64,000 nt of DNA from Mesorhizobium tianshanense (GCF_007830515.1 NZ_VLKT01000002.1:179155-243154), one strand, 5' to 3'. Positions 30,032 to 39,575 are shown, counted from the first letter of the stretch. Notes: a model not told the origin generated them from the sequence alone. A program made the numbers and translations.

Positions 30032-31245
30032 TCGTCCGCCAGATCCTTGCGGAATGGAGTGTGCCCTTCGAGATAGTCGCCCATCCGCTCGACTTCGCGC
30101 CGCTCGCGGTTGAGGTAGTCGGCGACCGCATTGCGCAAGCCGGGATGCGCGATGTAGTGCGCCGAATGCATGGTCACCGGCCTATAGCCGCGCGCCAGCT
30201 TGTGCTCACCTTGCGCGCCTGCTTCGACCACTTTCAGCTTGCGGTCGATCGCGAAGTCGATCGCCTGGTGATAGCAGACCTCGAAATGCAGGAAAGGATG
30301 GTCCTCGATGCAGCCCCAGTTGCGCCCGTAGAGTGCATCGGAACCGATGAAATTAATGGCGCCGGCAATGTGGCGTCCATTGCGCCTGGCCATCACCAGC
30401 AGGATGTCGTCGGCCATGCGTTCGCCGATCATCGAGAAAAACTCGCGGTTGAGGTAGGGCCGGCCCCATTTCCTGCTGCCGGTATCCATGTAGAAGGCAA
30501 AGAAGTCGTCCCAGGCTCTTTCGGTCAGGTCCTTGCCGGTCAGCCAGTCGATCGAGATGCCGTGAGCGAGCGCCTCCCGCCGCTCCTTCTTCATCGCCTT
30601 GCGCTTGCGCGAGGCCAGCGTGGCGAGAAAGTCGTCGTAGGTCGAAAACCCTTCATTGAAGAAGTGGAACTGCTGGTCGGTGCGGTGCAGGAAGCCCGCC
30701 GCTTCCAGCGCCGCGACATCTTTCCGCTGCGCGAAGGTCACATGTGCGGAAGACATGCCGAGCTTTTCCGTCACCGCCTTCAGACCTGCTGCCAAGCCGG
30801 CCTTTACGGCCCAATTGTCCTCGCCCTTGTGGACCAGCAGGCGAGGGCCGGTGACGGGTGTGAACGGCACCGCGCATTGCAGTTTTGGATAGTACCGTCC
30901 GCCGGCGCGCTCGAACGCATCCGACCAGCCGTGATCGAAGACATATTCGCCCTGGCTGTGCGATTTCAGGTAGCAGGGAACGGCCCCGAGGAACTTGCCT
31001 TGCGTCGTCTCAAGCCTGAGGTGATGGCCCTGCCAGCCGGTGCGCCGCACGGCGCAGCCGGAATCCTCGAGTGCGCTCAGAAAAGCGAATGAAACGAGAG
31101 GGTTGTATCCGTTTTCTGTATCGCCACGCGTAGTGCCGCCGAGCCCATCCCACTCCGCGCAGGTGAAGGCGCCGATGCCGGCTGCGACGCGGATCGAGTA
31201 CTCCGCATTCGCCGTTTGCCCGTCACCGTCATCGCCTTGATCCAT
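30028..31245 (-). CDS. FemAB-like GNAT-fold protein (DUF482 family)
   Basis: A 405-residue protein of the DUF482/FemAB-like family (peptidoglycan biosynthesis related). It has the family layout: NPLVSFAFLSALEDSG near 47, GWQGHHL and LGAVPCYLKSHSQGEYVFDHGW, RKRKAMKKERREA around 215 and the ending GAQGEHKLARGYRPV followed by HSAHYIAHPGL. The fold transfers acyl or aminoacyl groups from CoA or tRNA, but the reaction here is unknown. The stop codon TAG falls in the end of a mosaic repeat. Upstream it is followed by the GDPD and RidA genes in the same orientation. Confidence 0.88.
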   Translation of the reverse strand: MDQGDDGDGQTANAEYSIRVAAGIGAFTCAEWDGLGGTTRGDTENGYNPLVSFAFLSALEDSGCAVRRTGWQGHHLRLETTQGKFLGAVPCYLKSHSQGEYVFDHGWSDAFERAGGRYYPKLQCAVPFTPVTGPRLLVHKGEDNWAVKAGLAAGLKAVTEKLGMSSAHVTFAQRKDVAALEAAGFLHRTDQQFHFFNEGFSTYDDFLATLASRKRKAMKKERREALAHGISIDWLTGKDLTERAWDDFFAFYMDTGSRKWGRPYLNREFFSMIGERMADDILLVMARRNGRHIAGAINFIGSDALYGRNWGCIEDHPFLHFEVCYHQAIDFAIDRKLKVVEAGAQGEHKLARGYRPVTMHSAHYIAHPGLRNAVADYLNRERREVERMGDYLEGHTPFRKDLADD

Positions 31246-31288
31246 GAGGCTTATGTAGACTCCATCAGGGCTTGTGCAAGCTCGGTTT

Positions 31289-32017
31289 TCAAGCGACCTG
31301 TACCAGATCGGGTTCGAATCCTTCGAACGTCATCTGGTCGGCATATTTGAAGGTCAGGTCAATCGCCGGCTGGTCGAGCACGGTCCAGGTGATGACAGGC
31401 ATTTTGAGCTTTTCACGCACGAAACTGACAAACCGGTTCGGCAGGTCACCGGCGGCGTAGGAGGTGAAAGCGATGTCGTGCGCCAGCATGGCGAAATGCG
31501 CCTCGATCAGCTTGACGTCCTTGCCATAGGCGGTCAGTCCCCCCGGAATGCCGGGTGCGTGTTTGGGGAAATCACGGATCAGCCAGTGATCGAACGACAT
31601 GATCGCCGCCTTGCCCTCGTAGCGCTTGAGCATCTTGCCGACGCTTGCGACCAGGCCTTCGTCGTGGCCGGGAACCCCTTTCAGCTCGACGATCATCGGC
31701 ACGCGGCCGTCGACCAGGTCAAGCGCCTGCTGCAGCGTGGGCAGATGGTCCGATGTGCCACCGATCTTGAGCGCCGTCATCTCCGCCGCCGTGCGCTGCC
31801 AGACGAAACCGTCCTGGCCGGTCAGCCGCTTCAGATCGCCGTCGTGGATAACGACCGGGATGCGGTCAGACGACAAATGCACGTCGCATTCGATCGCATA
31901 GCCGCGCTCGGCTGCCGCGGCGAAGGCCGAAAGCGTGTTCTCCCAGCGCGTCTTGTTCATGTCGTGAAGGCCGCGATGGGCAACGGGCCGGGCGGTCAGC
32001 CAGGAAAGGTCGGTCAT
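31289..32017 (-). CDS. Glycerophosphodiester phosphodiesterase
   Basis: Hydrolyses glycerophosphodiesters to glycerol 3-phosphate and an alcohol, using Ca2+ or Mg2+. 242 residues, no signal peptide, so cytoplasmic (UgpQ-like). Active site motifs are AHRGLHDMN near residue 13, ENTLSAF, ECDVHLSSDRIPVVIHDGDLKRLT and IVELKG. The start at MTDLSW is 7 bases after the ridA stop; the longer open frame through ridA is rejected. It could feed the glycerol 3-phosphate pool together with the glycerol uptake system. Confidence 0.93.
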   Translation of the reverse strand: MTDLSWLTARPVAHRGLHDMNKTRWENTLSAFAAAAERGYAIECDVHLSSDRIPVVIHDGDLKRLTGQDGFVWQRTAAEMTALKIGGTSDHLPTLQQALDLVDGRVPMIVELKGVPGHDEGLVASVGKMLKRYEGKAAIMSFDHWLIRDFPKHAPGIPGGLTAYGKDVKLIEAHFAMLAHDIAFTSYAAGDLPNRFVSFVREKLKMPVITWTVLDQPAIDLTFKYADQMTFEGFEPDLVQVA

Positions 32018-32024
32018 GTCAGGC

Positions 32025-32489
32025 TCATTCGACTTCGAAGACGGCTTCGATTTCCACTGCGGCATTAAGCGGCAGCGAGGCACTCCCGACAGCGGAGCGG
32101 GCGTGTTTGCCGCGATCGCCGAGCACCGCGACCAGAAAATCGGAGGCGCCGTTGGCAATCAGGTGCTGCTCGACGAAATCCGGCGCCGAGGCGACGAAGA
32201 CGGTGATCTTCACCAGCCGGCGGATTTTCTCGAGGCTGCCAAGCGCCGCCTTGGCTTGCGCCAATATGTTGATCGCGCAGTATTTTGCCGCCTCCTTGCC
32301 GCTTGCGGTATCTACATCGCGGCCGAGCAGTCCGCTGGCCTGCAGCTTGCCGTCCTTGAGCGGCAACTGCCCGGCGGTGAACAGCAGATCGCCTGATCTG
32401 CAATAGGGCACGTAGTTGGCGGCGGGCGCGGCGGCGATCGGAAGCGTCACGCCGAGATCGCTTAGCCGCTTTTCGATTGTTTCACTCAT
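32025..32489 (-). CDS. RidA family protein
   Basis: A 154-residue member of the RidA/YjgF family, which hydrolyses reactive enamines and imines formed by PLP enzymes. The fold is recognised by YVPYCRSGDLLFTAGQLPLKDGK, the central AINILAQAKAALGSLEKIRRLVKITVFVASAPDF and ENGASDF-like NGASDFLVAVLGD ending. The key Arg of true RidA proteins is not clearly present (SAVGSASLPL), so it may belong to a non-deaminating subgroup. Just 7 bases separate it from the GDPD gene. Confidence 0.88.
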   Translation of the reverse strand: MSETIEKRLSDLGVTLPIAAAPAANYVPYCRSGDLLFTAGQLPLKDGKLQASGLLGRDVDTASGKEAAKYCAINILAQAKAALGSLEKIRRLVKITVFVASAPDFVEQHLIANGASDFLVAVLGDRGKHARSAVGSASLPLNAAVEIEAVFEVE

Positions 32490-32627
32490 GGTATTTCCTT
32501 ATTGCTTGAAGACGCCGCGCCGGCCGGGCCGAAATTGCTATTTTTGCCTCGCTTCCGCCACGACTTTTTTTAAGCTGGACCATCTTTCCCTGCGGCCTGC
32601 CATTAGCCGCTATGATCGGAGCCACTC

Positions 32628-33455
32628 ATGAGCGCGACGCGCCTCGCATTCCACGCTGTCCTGCTGCCAGCGCTTTTCGCGCCGGCTCCTGCTTTCGCCG
32701 TGCCGACTCTGCAGGCGCATCGCGCCGTCTATGACCTCAGCCTGGACAAGGCCTCCGATCGCTCCGGCATCGCCGGCATCACCGGCCGTATGGTCTATGA
32801 GTTCAACGGCTCGCCTTGCGAAGGCTACACGGTGAAGTTCCGCTTCGTCACCCAGATCGTCACCAACGACAATACAAGGCTGACCGATCAGCAAACGACC
32901 ACTTTCGAGGATGCCGAAGGCAAGACCTTCTCGTTCGTGACAAAATCCTTCGTCGACCAGAACCTCGAAAAGGAGGTCAAGGGCATCGCGACGAAGGAGG
33001 CGAAGGGCCTCAAGGTCGATATCGACAAGCCGGAGAAGAGCAGCCTCGAATTGGCGGCCACCCAGTTTCCGACCCAGCATCTGGTCGAATTGATCGACAA
33101 GGCCGAAAAGGGCGAAAATTTCTATGAAACCAACCTGTTCGACGGCTCGGAAGATGCCAACAAGGTGATGACCACCACCGTCGTCGTCGGCAAGAAGACC
33201 GATGCCGACAAGACCGACCCGGAAGCATCGGCACTGGCGAAACTCGCCACCGACCAATATTGGCCGGTCGACATCGCCTACTTCGACGACACCGACAAGT
33301 CAGGCGAGGAGGTGCCGGAATACCGGATCAGCTTCAAGCTGCATGAGAACGGCCTCACGCGTGACCTCGTCATGGACTACAACGACTTTTCGATGACCGG
33401 CAAGCTGGTCAATCTGTCGTTGTTCGATCAGCCGAAAACCTGTCCGTCGAAATAG
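32628..33455 (+). CDS. eipB: Cell envelope integrity protein EipB (DUF1849)
   Basis: Periplasmic protein of 275 residues. A signal peptide ends around residue 24 (APAFA). The DUF1849 body follows with LQAHRAVYDLSLDKAS, GRMVYEFNGSPCEGYTVKFRFVTQ, HLVELIDKAEKG and a closing PKTCPSK. Cys64 and Cys272 are in the positions that form a disulfide in Brucella EipB, whose beta-spiral structure supports envelope integrity. The promoter region is short and the gene stands alone. Named by resemblance to the Brucella family. Confidence 0.9.
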   Translation: MSATRLAFHAVLLPALFAPAPAFAVPTLQAHRAVYDLSLDKASDRSGIAGITGRMVYEFNGSPCEGYTVKFRFVTQIVTNDNTRLTDQQTTTFEDAEGKTFSFVTKSFVDQNLEKEVKGIATKEAKGLKVDIDKPEKSSLELAATQFPTQHLVELIDKAEKGENFYETNLFDGSEDANKVMTTTVVVGKKTDADKTDPEASALAKLATDQYWPVDIAYFDDTDKSGEEVPEYRISFKLHENGLTRDLVMDYNDFSMTGKLVNLSLFDQPKTCPSK

Positions 33456-33576
33456 GGTTTCGGCTGCCGCCAAGCTCTGCGTGAGTTAACCACACGCTGC
33501 AGGGCGGCAAACGACTTGAACACGCCGCAATTGCGTCTCACCTTTTCGGCCGGCGTCAGTCCAGCGGGGGAGCAGG

Positions 33577-34881
33577 GTGAGCAGAATCGATGTGTTCGTG
33601 GCGCCGAAGCCCAACCCGGCGCTGATCAGAATCATGACGATCGTCAACCGGGTTGTCATGCTGCACGGCGTTCCCGGGTTTCGCGACCTGTTGCCGTTCA
33701 ACCGCCTCGCCGGATTGCGCGGCGTCGCCAATGTCCGCCATATCGACTTTCCCGTCGACGACCGGCAGCGGCTGAAGGCCTGTTGCGGCGCAGGCAAGGC
33801 GACGTTCATCGCGCCCAACCATCCGGAGTTCTTTACCGACTGGATGATCGACAAGGAGATCGTTTCGAGGGCAAGCCCGCTTGCGGCATCCTGGGCCACG
33901 CATGGCGTCGTCAATGGCCTCGGCCGGATCATGCAGAAATTCTGGCTGGCAAACAATCTGATCGCCCAGATTCCCGGCAACAGCGCTGCGGCCAAGGAAC
34001 ACTCGGTCGCCTGGGCGCTGAAAGGGCATGGTGTGCTCCTCCATCCCGAAGGCGGCGTCGGCTGGCATGCCAATGTCGTCGGTCCGCTTCTTCCGGGGGC
34101 GGTCGAGATGGGGTTCGAGGCGCTCAAGCGTGGTCGCGCCACGGATCAGGACTTCAAGGCGTGGATCGCGCCGGTTGTCTGGAAGCTCGCTTTCACCAAA
34201 AATGTCGGGCCGGCGCTGGCGCAGGAATGCGCCTATGTCGAGAAAAGCCTGAAGATCGAATGCCGTGCCGCCGATACCCTGCCGGAGCGCGTTCACCACA
34301 TCTACGCAACGCTGCTGTCGCGCGATGAGGTTGCCTGCGGCATGGCGCCCGACAAGCAGGCTTCGTATGCCGCGCGTCAGGAGTTGCTGCTGCTCGAGCT
34401 GAGCCGGCGCCTCGGGGAGCGTATTTCGATCGATCCCGGCGCCAATGAGATCGCGGAGCTTTTGCGCCAGTCGCGCCGCTGGCTGCGGGACAATACGGGC
34501 AACGCCGAAGGACAAAAGCAGGTTCGCGCGCTGGCGGACATGATCCAGCGTCTCCAACGTGTCGGGCCGTGGGCCTCGGCCAACCCGCGCATCACGCAGG
34601 AGGAGATCGCCGAGCATCTGAAGCGCATTCGCAACGACTATTGCAAGGGCACGCTGCGCGACACGATCAACCGCTTCGTGCCGCAACCGGCCGGGCAGCG
34701 CCGCGCCCACATCCGGGTGCCGGAGCCGTTGGGATTGCACGCCTATCGCGGCTCGATCGAAGATGCGCTTGCGAAATTGCATCGCCGCATGCAGGACACC
34801 ATCACCGCAATCGTCGCCGACGTCGAGGCCGGCGGCGGCTTCATTTTCTATCCGAATCCCTTCTATCATCGCGACGCCTGA
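33577..34881 (+). CDS. PlsC-like acyltransferase domain protein
   Basis: A 434-residue protein with an acyltransferase motif pair. The first is NHPEFFTDW at 81-89, with His82 and Asp88 separated by five residues rather than the usual four. The second is LLHPEGGVGWHAN around 152-164 (the Glu-Gly motif). The rest is helical and rich in Arg and Leu. It has no clear transmembrane helix. Lysophosphatidic acid or a different acyl acceptor is possible, so 1-acyl-glycerol-3-phosphate acyltransferase is only a class label. GTG start behind a GGGGGAGCAGG ribosome site. Confidence 0.8.
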   Translation: MSRIDVFVAPKPNPALIRIMTIVNRVVMLHGVPGFRDLLPFNRLAGLRGVANVRHIDFPVDDRQRLKACCGAGKATFIAPNHPEFFTDWMIDKEIVSRASPLAASWATHGVVNGLGRIMQKFWLANNLIAQIPGNSAAAKEHSVAWALKGHGVLLHPEGGVGWHANVVGPLLPGAVEMGFEALKRGRATDQDFKAWIAPVVWKLAFTKNVGPALAQECAYVEKSLKIECRAADTLPERVHHIYATLLSRDEVACGMAPDKQASYAARQELLLLELSRRLGERISIDPGANEIAELLRQSRRWLRDNTGNAEGQKQVRALADMIQRLQRVGPWASANPRITQEEIAEHLKRIRNDYCKGTLRDTINRFVPQPAGQRRAHIRVPEPLGLHAYRGSIEDALAKLHRRMQDTITAIVADVEAGGGFIFYPNPFYHRDA

Positions 34882-34941
34882 TCAAAGCAGCCCGGTTCGG
34901 CGCAAGATGTCGGCGCAAGATGAAGGAGTACGGCAAGCCCC

Positions 34942-35220
34942 ATGGCGGTCTATGTCGACGCGGCGATCTGGAAATGGGTCGGCCACCGCTGGTGCCATCT
35001 GCTGGCCGACGATACCGAAGAGCTGCACCGTTTTGCAGCACAGCTCGGCGTCAAGCGCTCGTCCTATCAGGGGCCGCCGAAGACATCGGCGCCGCACTAT
35101 GACATAACCGGCTTCGAGCGCGACCGCGCGGTGCGGCTAGGCGCCGTCGAATGCAGCCGCGAGGAAATCGTTGCTGTTTTCCGACGCGTCCGCGTGCCGA
35201 AAGGGAAGATACGGCCATGA
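34942..35220 (+). CDS. DUF4031 domain protein
   Basis: A 92-residue protein with the family signature MAVYVDAAIWKWVGHRWCHLLADD and a later YDITGFERDRAVRLGAVE. Function is unknown; the conserved Asp, His and Arg suggest a small nucleotide or metal site. It overlaps the downstream LysE gene by 4 bases (ATGA). Confidence 0.88.
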   Translation: MAVYVDAAIWKWVGHRWCHLLADDTEELHRFAAQLGVKRSSYQGPPKTSAPHYDITGFERDRAVRLGAVECSREEIVAVFRRVRVPKGKIRP

Positions 35221-35828
35221 CGTTGACGGCATTTCTGGCTTACTGCGCCGCGATCACATTTGCCGCCGCCACGCCTGGCCCCGCGATGTTCACCGTCATA
35301 GCCAACGGCGTCTCGCGCGGATTCGTCCGCGCTTTCCTGGCTGGTATCGGCATCGCCGCGGGCGACGCGGTGCTGGTGACTTTGGCGCTGCTTGGTCTCG
35401 CGGCACTGGCACAGACCTTCGAATGGGTTTTTCTCATCCTGAAATATGCGGGTGCTGCCTATCTGATGGTTCTCGGCATCAGGATGTGGCGATCGGCTTC
35501 CGCGCGATCGAATGGACTGCAGGCAACGCAGGCAAGACTGTCTCGGTCGTTTTTCCTTGGGATTTCCATCGCACTGGGCAACCCCAAGGCGATCCTGTTC
35601 CACGCCTCCATCATGCCGCTGATCCTCGATCTCAACACGATGACCATCGCTGAGGGGCTGCTCGTGGTTGCAGTCGTGATCGGTGTCAACATTGTCACCA
35701 TGGGCGTCTATGCAGCACTTGCCGGGCGGGCTTCGAGCTGGTTCAAGACGCCGGGGCGGATGCGGTTGATGAACCGGTTTGCCGGCGGCGCCATGATCGG
35801 TACCGGTGCGCTGATCGCCGCACGCTGA
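35217..35828 (+). CDS. LysE/RhtB family amino-acid exporter
   Basis: Inner-membrane exporter of 203 residues with about five or six hydrophobic segments. The N-terminal ITFAAATPGPAMFTVIANGVSRG is the LysE signature; NPKAILFHA lies near the middle. Family members export lysine, homoserine, threonine or related amino acids; the substrate cannot be read. It overlaps the DUF4031 gene by 4 bases, which shows co-transcription but not function. Confidence 0.92.
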   Translation: MTLTAFLAYCAAITFAAATPGPAMFTVIANGVSRGFVRAFLAGIGIAAGDAVLVTLALLGLAALAQTFEWVFLILKYAGAAYLMVLGIRMWRSASARSNGLQATQARLSRSFFLGISIALGNPKAILFHASIMPLILDLNTMTIAEGLLVVAVVIGVNIVTMGVYAALAGRASSWFKTPGRMRLMNRFAGGAMIGTGALIAAR

Positions 35829-35847
35829 GCCGCAAGACGCCGCGGCG

Positions 35848-35876
35848 CTTGCGTTTGTCGCGCATCCCCTCTATAT
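35848..35876 (+). promoter_or_regulatory. Promoter of rpsB
   Basis: CTTGCG and CTATAT are separated by exactly 17 bases, nearly identical to the rhizobial housekeeping consensus. Transcription would start at about 35883, giving a leader of about 123 bases before rpsB. Confidence 0.72.
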
Positions 35877-35892
35877 GCGCGCTCATTCCACA

Positions 35893-35980
35893 CACGGACT
35901 TTGGTGTCTGCCCGGGAGAAATCCGGCTGAAACCTCCGGTGGCATTCGAGGACATCCGTCCAGAAATGCCTGTGTCCGTG
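35893..35980 (+). promoter_or_regulatory. Structured rpsB leader, candidate S2 autoregulatory RNA
   Basis: The leader contains a long-range stem (CACGGAC 35893-35899 with GTCCGTG 35974-35980), a second stem (GGCATT 35941-35946 with AATGCC 35965-35970) and an inner hairpin GGAC-ATCC-GTCC at 35950-35961. It ends 13 bases before an AAAGGAA ribosome site. Autogenous control of rpsB by S2 is known in other bacteria, but no named motif is claimed here. Confidence 0.5.
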
Positions 35981-36006
35981 GAGGCTAACCGGAAAGGAAC
36001 TTGAGA

Positions 36007-36804
36007 ATGGCTCTGCCTGATTTCAGCATGCGCCAGCTTTTGGAAGCTGGCATTCACTTCGGCCACCAGACCCACCGCTGGAACCCGAAGATGGCGCCCT
36101 ACATCTATGGCGCCCGCAACAACATCCACATCATAGACCTCTCGCAGACGGTGCCGCTGCTGCACCAGGCGTTGAAGCAGGTTTCCGACACTGTCGCCAA
36201 GGGTGGCCGCGTGCTGTTCGTCGGCACCAAGCGCCAGGCGTCCGACATCGTCGCCGACGCCGCGCAGCGCTCGGCCCAGTACTATGTCAACTCCCGCTGG
36301 CTCGGCGGCATGCTGACCAACTGGAAGACGATCTCGAATTCCATCCAGCGCCTGCGCAAGCTCGACGAGATGCTGGCCGGCGAGGCCATGGGCCTCACCA
36401 AGAAGGAGCGTCTCAACCTCGATCGCGAGCGCGAGAAGCTCGACAAGGCGCTCGGCGGCATCAAGGATATGGGCTCGACACCCGACCTGATGTTCGTGAT
36501 CGACACCAACAAGGAAGCGATCGCCATCCTCGAGGCCAAGCGCCTCGGCATCCCGGTCGTGGCCATCATCGATTCCAACTGCGACCCGGACAAGATCGAC
36601 TTCCCAATCCCCGGCAATGACGATGCGGCCCGCGCCATCCAGCTCTATTGCGATCTGATAGCCAAGGCTGCAATCGATGGCATCGCCCGCCAGCAGGGCG
36701 CACTCGGCGTCGACGTCGGCGCTTTGGCCGAGGCCCCGGTCGAGCCGGCGCTCGATACGACCCCGGCCGTCGAGACACCGGCTGCCGAGACACCGGAAGC
36801 GTAA
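36007..36804 (+). CDS. rpsB: 30S ribosomal protein S2
   Basis: Ribosomal protein of 265 residues. Characteristic are the start [25 protein letters not shown], the region [13 protein letters not shown] and the later [14 protein letters not shown]. The start is the ATG after AAAGGAA; a TTG two codons earlier is ignored. A C-terminal Ala/Glu/Pro tail of about 25 residues is longer than in E. coli. A stem-loop follows, then tsf, the usual partner. Confidence 0.97.
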   Translation: MALPDFSMRQLLEAGIHFGHQTHRWNPKMAPYIYGARNNIHIIDLSQTVPLLHQALKQVSDTVAKGGRVLFVGTKRQASDIVADAAQRSAQYYVNSRWLGGMLTNWKTISNSIQRLRKLDEMLAGEAMGLTKKERLNLDREREKLDKALGGIKDMGSTPDLMFVIDTNKEAIAILEAKRLGIPVVAIIDSNCDPDKIDFPIPGNDDAARAIQLYCDLIAKAAIDGIARQQGALGVDVGALAEAPVEPALDTTPAVETPAAETPEA

Positions 36805-36808
36805 CGGC

Positions 36809-36828
36809 GAAGGCCAGTTTCGGCCTTC
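36809..36828 (+). terminator. Hairpin between rpsB and tsf
   Basis: GAAGGCC and GGCCTTC form a perfect 7-base-pair stem around a 6-base loop 5 bases after the rpsB stop, followed by ATCTTTCTCATATTTT. It may be a partial terminator that lowers tsf transcription relative to rpsB. Confidence 0.5.
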
Positions 36829-36921
36829 ATCTTTCTCATATTTTGGCGCGCTAAGCGCTGGCGCCAGGCGCATCATCGAAGACCGGTGGTGCGTTGGTGC
36901 ATTTTAAACGAAGAGGCGACA

Positions 36922-37845
36922 ATGAGCATTTCGGCTGCACAGGTCAAAGAACTCCGCGACTTGACCGGCGCGGGCATGATGGACTGCAAGGCGGCGTTGA
37001 ACGAGACCAACGGCAACATGGAAGAGGCCGTCGACTGGCTGCGCAAGAAGGGCATTTCCAAGGCCGACAAGAAGGCCGGCCGTACCGCGGCCGAGGGTCT
37101 CATCGGCGTTGACTCCGGTGTCCGTGAGGCAGCGATCGTCGAGGTCAATTCCGAGACGGACTTCGTTGCCCGCAACGCTGCCTTTCAGGAGATTGTCGCC
37201 AACGTCGCTAAGGTCGCGCTCGCTTATGGCGGCAAGACCGAGGCCGTCGCAGCCGCTCCGTATCCGGGTTCGGACAAGTCGGTCACCGACACCATCAAGG
37301 ACGCTGTCGGCACGATCGGCGAGAATCTTGGCTTCCGCCGTTCGGCCAAGCTCGCTGTCGAGCATGGCGCCGTCGCAACCTACGTCCACAACGCGGTTGC
37401 CGACGGCCTTGGCAAGCTCGGCGTGCTGGTCGCCATCGAGACGTCGGGCAACGCGCAGGCCGCCAACGCCTTCGCCCGTCAGGTCGCCATGCATGTCGCC
37501 GCCACCAACCCGATGGCACTGACGACGGAACAACTCGATCCGGCAGCGGTCGAGCGCGAGAAGGCGATTTTCGCCGACCAGGCGCGCCAGTCCGGCAAGC
37601 CAGAAGCGATCATCGAGAAGATGGTCGAGGGCCGTCTGCGCAAGTTCTATGAAGAGGTCGTGCTGCTCAAGCAGGCTTTCGTGCTCAATCCCGACATCAC
37701 CGTCGAGAAAGCACTGAAGGATGCCGAGACGGAAATCGGCGCACCGGCCAAGATCACGGCCTATCTGCGCTTCGCGCTCGGCGAGGGCATCGAGAAGGAA
37801 GAGACCGATTTCGCAGCGGAAGTCGCGGCGGCGGTCAAGAAGTAA
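36922..37845 (+). CDS. tsf: Elongation factor Ts
   Basis: Nucleotide exchange factor for EF-Tu, 307 residues. The UBA-like N-terminus ([23 protein letters not shown]), the [10 protein letters not shown] motif near residue 81 that displaces magnesium in EF-Tu, and the coiled dimer region are all present. ATG follows AAGAGGCG. With rpsB it forms the classical pair; pyrH and frr lie downstream. Confidence 0.97.
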   Translation: MSISAAQVKELRDLTGAGMMDCKAALNETNGNMEEAVDWLRKKGISKADKKAGRTAAEGLIGVDSGVREAAIVEVNSETDFVARNAAFQEIVANVAKVALAYGGKTEAVAAAPYPGSDKSVTDTIKDAVGTIGENLGFRRSAKLAVEHGAVATYVHNAVADGLGKLGVLVAIETSGNAQAANAFARQVAMHVAATNPMALTTEQLDPAAVEREKAIFADQARQSGKPEAIIEKMVEGRLRKFYEEVVLLKQAFVLNPDITVEKALKDAETEIGAPAKITAYLRFALGEGIEKEETDFAAEVAAAVKK

Positions 37846-38160
37846 GCTGCCAGCACGGCAGCTTACAGCTCTCCATTACCGTAAGATTTAACGGCCGGGC
37901 GTCCGCGAGGGCGCCCGGCTGATTTCTTGCCGTATCGATGAAAGGCCAGGCAGGCGACGACAAGCCGTCTGGCTCGCTGCCGGATCTGCTAATGCAAGGT
38001 GCTTTTGCCGGCGTAGGCTAAGGACTGGAAGAGTGTTTTACGGCTCGGGCGCCGCGTGACATCGAGGCGCCCTTCGTGTATCGGAACGCCAATGTCTTGG
38101 GGCAGCGCCTGGGCGAGGGCAGCCACCCCGAACGCTCATACGCTTAACGATGAGGACCAG
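37846..38160. other. Gene-free region between tsf and pyrH
   Basis: A strong stem-loop (37894-37919) lies near the start. Further right only a weak promoter-like pair is found (GTGACA and TATCGG, 17 apart, 38056-38084). No coding gene is seen. Confidence 0.55.
37894..37919 (+). terminator. Terminator-like hairpin after tsf
   Basis: A perfect 8-base-pair stem (GCCGGGCG with CGCCCGGC) and a loop of 10 bases, followed by TGATTTCTTG. The T-run is short, so termination may be incomplete and pyrH partly expressed from the same transcript. Confidence 0.6.
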
Positions 38161-38883
38161 ATGACGGTGAAGCCCCTCTACCGACGTGTCTTGCTGAAAG
38201 CGTCGGGCGAAGCGCTGATGGGTGAACAGCATTTCGGCATCGACGTGTCGGTCGTCGATCGCATCGCCGCCGACATCGCCGAGGCCCGCGCCATGGGCAT
38301 TGAGGTCGGGGTCGTCATCGGCGGCGGCAACATCTTTCGCGGCGTCGCCGTTGCATCGAAGGGCGGAGACCGTGTCACCGGCGACCACATGGGCATGCTC
38401 GCCACGATCATCAACTCGCTGGCGCTGCGCACCTCGCTGAACAAGATAGGCGTTGACGCGGTGGTGCTGTCGGCAATTGCCATGCCTGAGCTTTGCGAGA
38501 GCTTTTCGCAGCGCCAGGCGACCGCCTATATGAACCAGGGCAAGGTCGTCATCTTCGCCGGCGGCACCGGCAATCCGTTCTTCACCACCGATTCGGCGGC
38601 AGCGCTTCGCGCGGCGGAAATCGGCGCCGATGCGCTGTTCAAGGGCACCCAGGTCGACGGCGTCTATTCGGCCGATCCCAAGAAGGAGCCGAACGCGACT
38701 CGCTTCGAACGCATCAGCCATGCCGAAGTCATAGAACGCGGCCTTTCGATCATGGACACGGCTGCGATTGCACTTGCGCGGGAAAACAACATTCCGATAA
38801 TCGTCTATTCGATCCACGAGAGCGGCGGGTTCGGCGATATTCTGAGGGGCGGCGGCCGTTGCACGGTCGTCGCGGACGATTGA
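38161..38883 (+). CDS. pyrH: UMP kinase
   Basis: Phosphorylates UMP to UDP in pyrimidine and envelope-sugar metabolism, 240 residues, amino-acid kinase fold. Readable motifs are KASGEALMG near residue 13, [12 protein letters not shown] near 49, [19 protein letters not shown] around 137 and [13 protein letters not shown]. The start is the first clear ATG after a GAGGACC site. It leads the pyrH-frr-uppS-cdsA-rseP-bamA-lpx block. Confidence 0.97.
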   Translation: MTVKPLYRRVLLKASGEALMGEQHFGIDVSVVDRIAADIAEARAMGIEVGVVIGGGNIFRGVAVASKGGDRVTGDHMGMLATIINSLALRTSLNKIGVDAVVLSAIAMPELCESFSQRQATAYMNQGKVVIFAGGTGNPFFTTDSAAALRAAEIGADALFKGTQVDGVYSADPKKEPNATRFERISHAEVIERGLSIMDTAAIALARENNIPIIVYSIHESGGFGDILRGGGRCTVVADD

Positions 38884-38887
38884 TCGG

Positions 38888-38934
38888 GAGCCCGATCCCG
38901 AAAAGCGGGAGCCGGTTTTCTGGATTGAGGGCTC
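38888..38934. repeat. Short palindromic element after pyrH
   Basis: GAGCCC pairs with GGGCTC across 47 bases, enclosing GAAAA/TTTTC arms around GCGGGAGCCGG. The inner sequence resembles the module in the element at 29930-29974 and the repeated dyads of Mesorhizobium genomes. It lies in the short spacer between pyrH and frr. Confidence 0.55.
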
Positions 38935-38992
38935 GAACACGGGATTTACCCCCGAAACAGTGAACCCGGGCCAACGGGTCGAGGAGATGACG

Positions 38993-39547
38993 ATGAGTAG
39001 CGAATACGATGATCTCAAGCGGCGCATGGACGGGGCGATAGCCGCGTTCAAGCACGATCTGGCTTCGCTGCGGACTGGCCGTGCCTCGAGCAACCTGCTC
39101 GACGCGATCCAGGTGCAAGCTTATGGCACCACCATGCCGATCAACCAGGTGGCAAACGTGTCGGTGCCGGAGCCGCGCATGATTTCGGTTTCGGTCTGGG
39201 ACAAGTCGATGGTCGGCGCGGTCGATCGCGCCATCCGTGAATCCAATCTCGGCTTCAATCCGATCGTCGACGGCACCAATCTCAGAATTCCGCTGCCAGA
39301 GCTCAACGAACAGCGCCGCAAGGAGCTGGTCAAGATCTCGCATGGTTATGCCGAGAACGCGCGTGTCGCGGTGCGCCACGTGCGCCGGGATGGCATGGAC
39401 TTTCTCAAAAAAGCGGAAAAGGACGGCGATATCAGCGAGGACGATCATCGCAAGCGGTCCGACCAGGTACAGAAGCTCACCGACGAGATGATCGGCACCA
39501 TCGACCATCTGCTTTCTGATAAGGAAGCTGAAATCATGCAGGTTTAG
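38993..39547 (+). CDS. frr: Ribosome recycling factor
   Basis: Cytoplasmic protein that splits ribosomes after termination together with EF-G; 184 residues, as expected. Conserved stretches are [35 protein letters not shown] and the C-terminal coiled helix [15 protein letters not shown]. The start is ATG 38993, 6 bases after GAGGAG; an ATG at 38987 directly abuts that site. Confidence 0.97.
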   Translation: MSSEYDDLKRRMDGAIAAFKHDLASLRTGRASSNLLDAIQVQAYGTTMPINQVANVSVPEPRMISVSVWDKSMVGAVDRAIRESNLGFNPIVDGTNLRIPLPELNEQRRKELVKISHGYAENARVAVRHVRRDGMDFLKKAEKDGDISEDDHRKRSDQVQKLTDEMIGTIDHLLSDKEAEIMQV

Positions 39548-39575
39548 GGTCGGTGTTCGATCCGAAAGCGAAACT

